Shown here: one piece after another, positions 5,498 through 6,265 of the stretch
How positions within the stretch are numbered: the first letter of the stretch is position 1
Layout of the letters: each line of letters begins with the position of its first letter
Assembly: GCA_947367415.1 (NCBI GenBank)
Contig: CANBEE010000163.1
Location: 1 to 6,265 of the forward strand
Length of the DNA stretch: 6,265 nucleotides
From: an uncultured Bacteroidales bacterium
GTDB lineage: Bacteria; Bacteroidota; Bacteroidia; Bacteroidales; Bacteroidaceae
Reading direction: 5' to 3'
Notes under the pieces: generated by a model
The model's database searches: none
What the model was told of the DNA's origin: nothing
Seen by the model: only the letters and a program-made list of their open reading frames with translations
Program-made: the position numbers and the translations under genes

Positions 5498-6265
5498 TTA
5501 GAAACTGAAGCTGCACTGCAATCCGTAGGACTGGGTGTTGCGTGGCGTGGCGTGGCGCTGATGGTCGATGATGCTGGGGCGCACCTGTACGGTGAGGTCC
5601 TCGGAGATGTCGAAGTTGGATAGCTCGGCATCGACATAGGCATCGATGACGGAGATGAGGTATACGCCGATGAAGCAGAAGATGCTGAGGTCGCGCTGGC
5701 GGCGGTAGTTGTCCTTACGGTTCTTGAAGACGCGCTCCAGGTAGTCGCGGTTGGCCTCCACATTGTAGCGGGGTGGGAGGAAGTCTTCGTAGCTGGCGGT
5801 GCCGGGGTCGTCGTCCATGATGTCGAGGTAGGCCTGCGAGTAGTCGCTATACATCTGGTTGTTCCAGTTCAGAGCATAGGCACAACCGATGAATCCGCCA
5901 TACACGATGGGTAGCTTCCAGTACTTGTGGTTGTATATCTGTCCGCCTCCAGGGAATACGAGACCTGCCCATGTCGCCCTATTGGGATCGGGAGTGAAGT
6001 TTGCCAGCTTCTGCAAACGCTGCTCACGACGAGCACCATCCTTCCCCGTAACGTTTTCGGAGGAATCCCGTGCTACTACAACAGAATCAGCCTCTGCAAC
6101 GTCTTCAAGAGGTACGCCTAACTCTTCCGATGTAACACGCAGCAATGAATCGCTGAGTTGAATGGCACGTGCCTCACGCGGAGTGAGAGCTGGCAAGGTA
6201 TCACTTATCGCAATCTGCACTGCCTGTGCTGACAGTAGAGAGGGCAGGCAAAGCATCACCAATAG
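5498..6265 (-). CDS. DUF5683-type envelope or membrane protein, 5' end missing
   Basis: The frame is open from the right edge to the TAA at 5498-5500, leaving 255 sense codons. The first codons read LLVMLCLPSLLSAQA, the hydrophobic core and cleavage site of a signal peptide. The true start therefore probably lies a few codons outside the window, although TTG, GTG and ATG codons occur in frame near the edge. After an acidic Ser/Asp-rich region come the family hallmarks PNRATWAGLVFPGGGQIYNH and KLPIVYGGFIGCAYALNW. A charged region follows (RVFKNRKDNYRRQRD), then a hydrophobic stretch (LSIFCFIGVYLISVIDAY) and a tail ending YGLQCSFSF. The hydrophobic parts suggest membrane association. The molecular function of DUF5683 is not known to me. 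In many Bacteroidales it sits, as I recall, between parB and an MltD-like gene, and the downstream neighbour here fits that. A (CGTGG)x3 tandem repeat lies near the 3' end. Confidence 0.88.
   Translation of the reverse strand, partial: LLVMLCLPSLLSAQAVQIAISDTLPALTPREARAIQLSDSLLRVTSEELGVPLEDVAEADSVVVARDSSENVTGKDGARREQRLQKLANFTPDPNRATWAGLVFPGGGQIYNHKYWKLPIVYGGFIGCAYALNWNNQMYSDYSQAYLDIMDDDPGTASYEDFLPPRYNVEANRDYLERVFKNRKDNYRRQRDLSIFCFIGVYLISVIDAYVDAELSNFDISEDLTVQVRPSIIDHQRHATPRNTQSYGLQCSFSF
5541..5555. repeat. Three-copy CGTGG pentamer near the 3' end of the DUF5683 gene
   Basis: CGTGG is repeated three times on the plus strand at 5541-5555. It encodes part of RHATPRN about 14 codons before the stop. 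Because the unit is not a multiple of three, gain or loss of one copy would change the C-terminal reading frame. Three copies are few, so slippage is only a possibility. Confidence 0.7.

Overview
All recognisable genes lie on the minus strand and read from the right edge of the window to the left. The window suggests a member of the Bacteroidales, perhaps near Prevotellaceae or Muribaculaceae; the genus cannot be fixed. The reasons are the gene set (a DUF5683-type protein, an MltD-like lipoprotein, a long RelA/SpoT enzyme, a secreted GH2 glycosidase), starts without Shine-Dalgarno sequences, and one good Bacteroidetes-type promoter (TTTG, 20 bp, TATCTTTG). The genes are fairly GC-rich at codon third positions, while several gaps and one in-gene insert are strikingly AT-rich.

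Layout in the direction of transcription. The right edge (6265 to 5498) holds a DUF5683-type membrane or envelope protein that lacks its extreme N-terminus. A 166-bp gap follows, with a promoter whose -33 element lies inside a 12-bp dyad. Next come an MltD-like lytic transglycosylase with a LysM domain (5331 to 3961) and a 61-bp gap made almost entirely of 7-bp tandem units. Then comes a full-length bifunctional-type Rel (p)ppGpp synthetase/hydrolase (3899 to 1653). A 69-bp gap with two small hairpins and a T8 tract leads into a signal-peptide-bearing GH2 glycosidase (1583 to the left edge). The GH2 gene is cut off just before where its nucleophile is expected.

DUF5683, mltD-like and rel genes in this order are, from memory, a common Bacteroidales arrangement downstream of parA/parB. 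They would link envelope or peptidoglycan work with stringent-response control, and mltD and rel probably share a transcript. The GH2 gene is co-directional, but nothing shows that it shares their function.

The most unusual structure is a set of heptamer tandem arrays. One is AT-rich and translated in frame inside the GH2 gene (836-863), two fill the mltD-rel gap (3907-3957), and a possible degenerate one lies in a linker of rel (2114-2141). I saw no CRISPR array, tRNA, rRNA, insertion sequence, phage gene or defence system, and nothing that clearly amounts to a new multi-gene system.
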